Below, one piece after another: positions 61,571 through 64,000 of a DNA stretch of 64,000 nucleotides (position 1 is its first letter; each line of letters opens with the position of its first letter). A program made the position numbers and the translations under genes. Source of the stretch: UBA3478 sp964217345 (GTDB lineage Bacteria > Bacteroidota > Bacteroidia > Flavobacteriales > Flavobacteriaceae); the NCBI GenBank assembly GCA_964217345.1, contig CAXPJI010000026.1, forward strand, positions 10,535 to 74,534, given 5' to 3'. The notes below the pieces were generated by a model. The model was not told the DNA's origin. It made no database searches and saw only the letters and a program-made list of their open reading frames with translations.

Positions 61571-62275
61571 GTGTTTCGATTTAAACAATTTTCGATAGAC
61601 GATAGTAATGTTGCGATGAAAATCGGGACCGACGGTGTCTTAATAGGTGCTTGGTCTTCTGCACCTGATCCTAAAAAAATCTTAGATGTTGGTTGTGGTA
61701 CTGGGCTAATCGCTCTTCAATTAGCGCAGCGCTTTTCTTGGAGTCAAATTAAGGCAATAGATATTGATGAGCAAGCCTGTATGGCTACTCAAATGAATTT
61801 TCGTAATTCTCCCTGGTCTGAGCGATTAGTAGTAGTTACGGGTGACTTTTTAGATCCGTCTTCGATCGTTGACGCTGACTTTGATTTGATTGTTTCGAAT
61901 CCGCCTTATTTTCAAGGAGCTGAGACCATAGAAGATGCTAGAACGCTCGCTAGAAATTCGAATCATTTACCCTTACGGTTACTCATTCAGTCTTCATACC
62001 GTCTATTGAAGGCCGACGGGTTATTTTCTTTAATTCTACCTTCAGATCGATTTTCGGAAGCACAAAAGGTTGCTTTGGAGATAGGCTTTAAGATTCGAAG
62101 GTATTGCCTAGTCAAGGGTCGCTCAGATTTACCAGTAAAGCGGGTGATGTTAGAACTTCAAAAAACCACCACTGCTATTGTATCTGAGCGTGAAGAATTA
62201 GTGATCGAGATTGAAAGACATCTTTATACTGAAGAGTATCGTCATCTTACAGCACCGTTTTATTTGAATTTTTAG
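61571..62275 (+). CDS. tRNA1(Val) A37 N6-methyltransferase-like protein (TrmN6/YfiC family)
   Basis: A 234-residue class I SAM-dependent methyltransferase. The SAM loop is LDVGCGTGLIAL (about 35-46) and the catalytic adenine-N6 motif is SNPPYF (about 111-116). The start is MFRFKQFSIDDSNVAMKIGTDGVLIGAW, typical of YfiC, which methylates A37 of tRNA-Val. The start codon is GTG at 61571, 2 nt after the rimM stop. It ends tail to tail with the next gene, overlapping by 4 nt. Confidence 0.88.
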   Translation: MFRFKQFSIDDSNVAMKIGTDGVLIGAWSSAPDPKKILDVGCGTGLIALQLAQRFSWSQIKAIDIDEQACMATQMNFRNSPWSERLVVVTGDFLDPSSIVDADFDLIVSNPPYFQGAETIEDARTLARNSNHLPLRLLIQSSYRLLKADGLFSLILPSDRFSEAQKVALEIGFKIRRYCLVKGRSDLPVKRVMLELQKTTTAIVSEREELVIEIERHLYTEEYRHLTAPFYLNF

Positions 62276-64000
62276 AAAGAGGTGTTAGTTACGTATTCGC
62301 AGCGCTCCTTTCTTTTTACTTCAATACTTCTGAACCCAAATTCTGTACAGACTAATCCTTCGATGAGGTAGATTCCTTTTGATAGTACAGGATACTTTTG
62401 AGCTACTTCAGGAAATGAAGTGGTGTCAAAAATGGCGCCGTTGATATCTAAGTAGGTGGCGAACTGCATGATCTTTCCATTCTTTGTTCTAGTATTTTTC
62501 ACTGTAACCAGATACCCTAGTATTCGCACTGCCTTTCGATCGTAATGCTCCAGTTGATCTGCGGTAACAGCTTGAATTGGATTTTTTAAAAGTTCAAAAG
62601 TCATTGAAAGTGGAAATCCTAAAAGCTCCCAAAGTTCATAGGTTCTTTCAATAGCTGATTCTTTGAGGTGTGTCAGGCTAACTCCCTTTTGCTCTGATGC
62701 GAAAAGTTTGGGTTGAAAGTTTCTTTGTCTACTATTTTTTAAACCTAACGCTTGCCATAATAGCGAGTGCTTATTTTCATTGGTGAAGCTGAAGGCTCCG
62801 GCTCGTATTAGAAGTTCTATCTGTGAACTACCTATGGGTACTCGATCAATAAAGTCGAATAGGCTTTTGAACTCCCCTCGAGTTCTGGCCTCTACTATTT
62901 TTATAGTGCTTCGTTCCTCTAATTCTTTAAGAACTATAAAGCCTAGGTATAATTCTTCTTTGATGATCGTGTGTTGAATATTACTCTTATTAATACAAGG
63001 GGTGTGCACTCTTGCACCTAGTCTAACTGCTTCTTTGAGATAGAATTCAATCGCGTAGAATCCTCCTCCATTATTGATTACAGCCGTGAGATATTCGAGC
63101 GGATAGTAAGCTCTAAGAAATAGGCTTTGATAACTCTCAACAGCATAAGAAGCGGAGTGGCCCTTGGCAAAGGCGTAGCCAGCGAAACTTTCGATTTGTC
63201 TCCATACTTCACTCACTTCTTCTTCGCGATATCCTTTTTGATTGCCATTTTCGAAGAATTGCACTTTGATACGATCAAATTCAGTCTTTGATCTTGATTT
63301 ACCGCTCATTCCTCTGCGTAGTACATCGGCCTCGGCAAGGCTCAACCCTCCGTAGTAGTGTGCAACTTTGATAACATCTTCCTGATAAACCATAACTCCA
63401 TAGGTCTCGGGCATAATATTTAGAAGTACGGGGTTGGCTCTTTGGTGTACTTTTTCAGGATTTTGATGTCTAAGTATATATTCATTCATCATTCCGCTTT
63501 GAGAAACCCCGGGTCTAATAATCGAGCTAGCAGCTACAAGACTTAAGTAGTTACTTACTTTAAGTTTTTGCAAAAGCATTCGCATAGCGGGAGATTCAAT
63601 GTAGAAGCAACCCATGCAATCTCCACGGGCTAATAGTTCATTGATATTAGTGTCATTTTTAAAGGTCTCGATTTGATGAATGTCTACCTGTTTATTTTGA
63701 TTCTGCTCGATGAGTTTAAGGGCATCAGTAATTTTTGATAGCCCTCGTTGAGACAGGATGTCGAATTTGTGAAGCCTAGCGTCTTCAGCGATGTGCATAT
63801 CAAGATGTATGGTTCGAAATCCTTTGGGTGGAAAAAAGGTAGTGGCATAATAGTGTATAGGCTTCTCGGTAATAAGCATTCCTCCGGCATGTATGCTAAA
63901 GTGATTGGGTAAGCCTTCAATAAACTGAGCATAGTGCAATACTAGTCTCTGCAGCTCATCACTCTCCTTGTTGCGACCTAGAGGTTTTGTATTAGCTACT
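62272..64000 (-). CDS. Second DnaE-type DNA polymerase (ImuC/DnaE2-like), C-terminal part
   Basis: The open frame continues to the right edge without a stop, so the N-terminal part lies outside. The visible 576 codons carry DnaE core features: GLPNHFSIHAGGMLI, the fingers motif YQEDVIKVAHYYGG, EADVLRRGMSGK and FAGYAFAKGHSASYAVESYQS. A helix-hairpin-helix region and an OB-fold C-terminus (ILGYLVTVKNTRTKNGKIM) follow. It is distinct from the exonuclease-fused dnaE 2 kb away and resembles the translesion polymerase ImuC/DnaE2. imuA/imuB partners would be expected upstream, outside the window. Confidence 0.85.
   Translation of the reverse strand, partial: VANTKPLGRNKESDELQRLVLHYAQFIEGLPNHFSIHAGGMLITEKPIHYYATTFFPPKGFRTIHLDMHIAEDARLHKFDILSQRGLSKITDALKLIEQNQNKQVDIHQIETFKNDTNINELLARGDCMGCFYIESPAMRMLLQKLKVSNYLSLVAASSIIRPGVSQSGMMNEYILRHQNPEKVHQRANPVLLNIMPETYGVMVYQEDVIKVAHYYGGLSLAEADVLRRGMSGKSRSKTEFDRIKVQFFENGNQKGYREEEVSEVWRQIESFAGYAFAKGHSASYAVESYQSLFLRAYYPLEYLTAVINNGGGFYAIEFYLKEAVRLGARVHTPCINKSNIQHTIIKEELYLGFIVLKELEERSTIKIVEARTRGEFKSLFDFIDRVPIGSSQIELLIRAGAFSFTNENKHSLLWQALGLKNSRQRNFQPKLFASEQKGVSLTHLKESAIERTYELWELLGFPLSMTFELLKNPIQAVTADQLEHYDRKAVRILGYLVTVKNTRTKNGKIMQFATYLDINGAIFDTTSFPEVAQKYPVLSKGIYLIEGLVCTEFGFRSIEVKRKERCEYVTNTSF

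Noticed and set aside
1..64000. CRISPR arrays, insertion sequences, prophage or attachment sites
   Set aside because: No tandem repeat-spacer pattern, transposase or integrase motif, or flanking direct repeats at the tRNA genes were seen.

Overview
The window is chromosomal DNA of about 40% GC from a member of the Bacteroidetes, most likely a marine flavobacterium (class Flavobacteriia; I cannot fix the genus). Supporting signs are a SusC/SusD pair, promoters of the Bacteroidetes type (TTG, about 20 nt, TAnnTTTG), a DnaE polymerase fused to its own proofreading exonuclease, S16 and L25 ribosomal proteins with long acidic tails, the short-chain type of threonine dehydrogenase, and the four-gene 'ligase-associated' DNA repair cluster. 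I see no phage, insertion sequence, CRISPR array or plasmid feature, and no broken genes apart from the two cut by the window ends.

Layout. 1-9090 is housekeeping: the start of nrdB, a threonine dehydrogenase / sterol-desaturase-like / DUF3109 run, a small lipoprotein, a tail-less SSB, a histone-deacetylase-like hydrolase with metG, yraN and an ACT-like protein. 9085-18123 is a repair block on the minus strand: nuclease, ATP-dependent ligase, Lhr-like helicase, PdeM nuclease, then mfd. 18194-19993 is a GNAT-lysC operon. 20102-28510 is a long minus-strand housekeeping array (prs-rplY, then pth-ribF-serS-DUF4286-rsmA-mgtE-hydroxyacid dehydrogenase-arsC). tRNA-Leu and a folE / glutathione peroxidase / DUF2452 operon follow.

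30450-36870 is a sulfide/persulfide oxidation island: two YeeE/YedE sulfur-transport subunits, a sulfide:quinone oxidoreductase, a CstB-like persulfide dioxygenase-rhodanese, a SulP transporter and a Crp/Fnr regulator. Four promoters here carry the same site (TGTAAC, 4 nt, GTTAC-like). In three of them its centre is 36.5 nt from the end of the -7 box (37.5 in the fourth), the geometry expected of activation from about -41.5. This self-contained candidate regulon is the most interesting thing I found. A photolyase gene diverges from the regulator across the same site.

38363-55148 is a beta-1,3-glucan (laminarin) utilisation locus. SusC/SusD and a second TonB-dependent receptor would handle outer-membrane uptake. 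Lipoprotein GH16, GH17 and GH2-like TIM-barrel enzymes would act at the envelope, and an MFS carrier would cross the inner membrane. A GH17-like enzyme without a signal peptide and a 1153-residue GH149/GH94-like phosphorylase would act in the cytosol. No regulator gene is present, but a perfect palindrome precedes the phosphorylase operon.

55420-64000 holds tRNA-Asp, trxA, the exonuclease-fused dnaE, the rpsP-rimM-methyltransferase operon, and the 3' part of a second DnaE-type polymerase that runs off the right edge.
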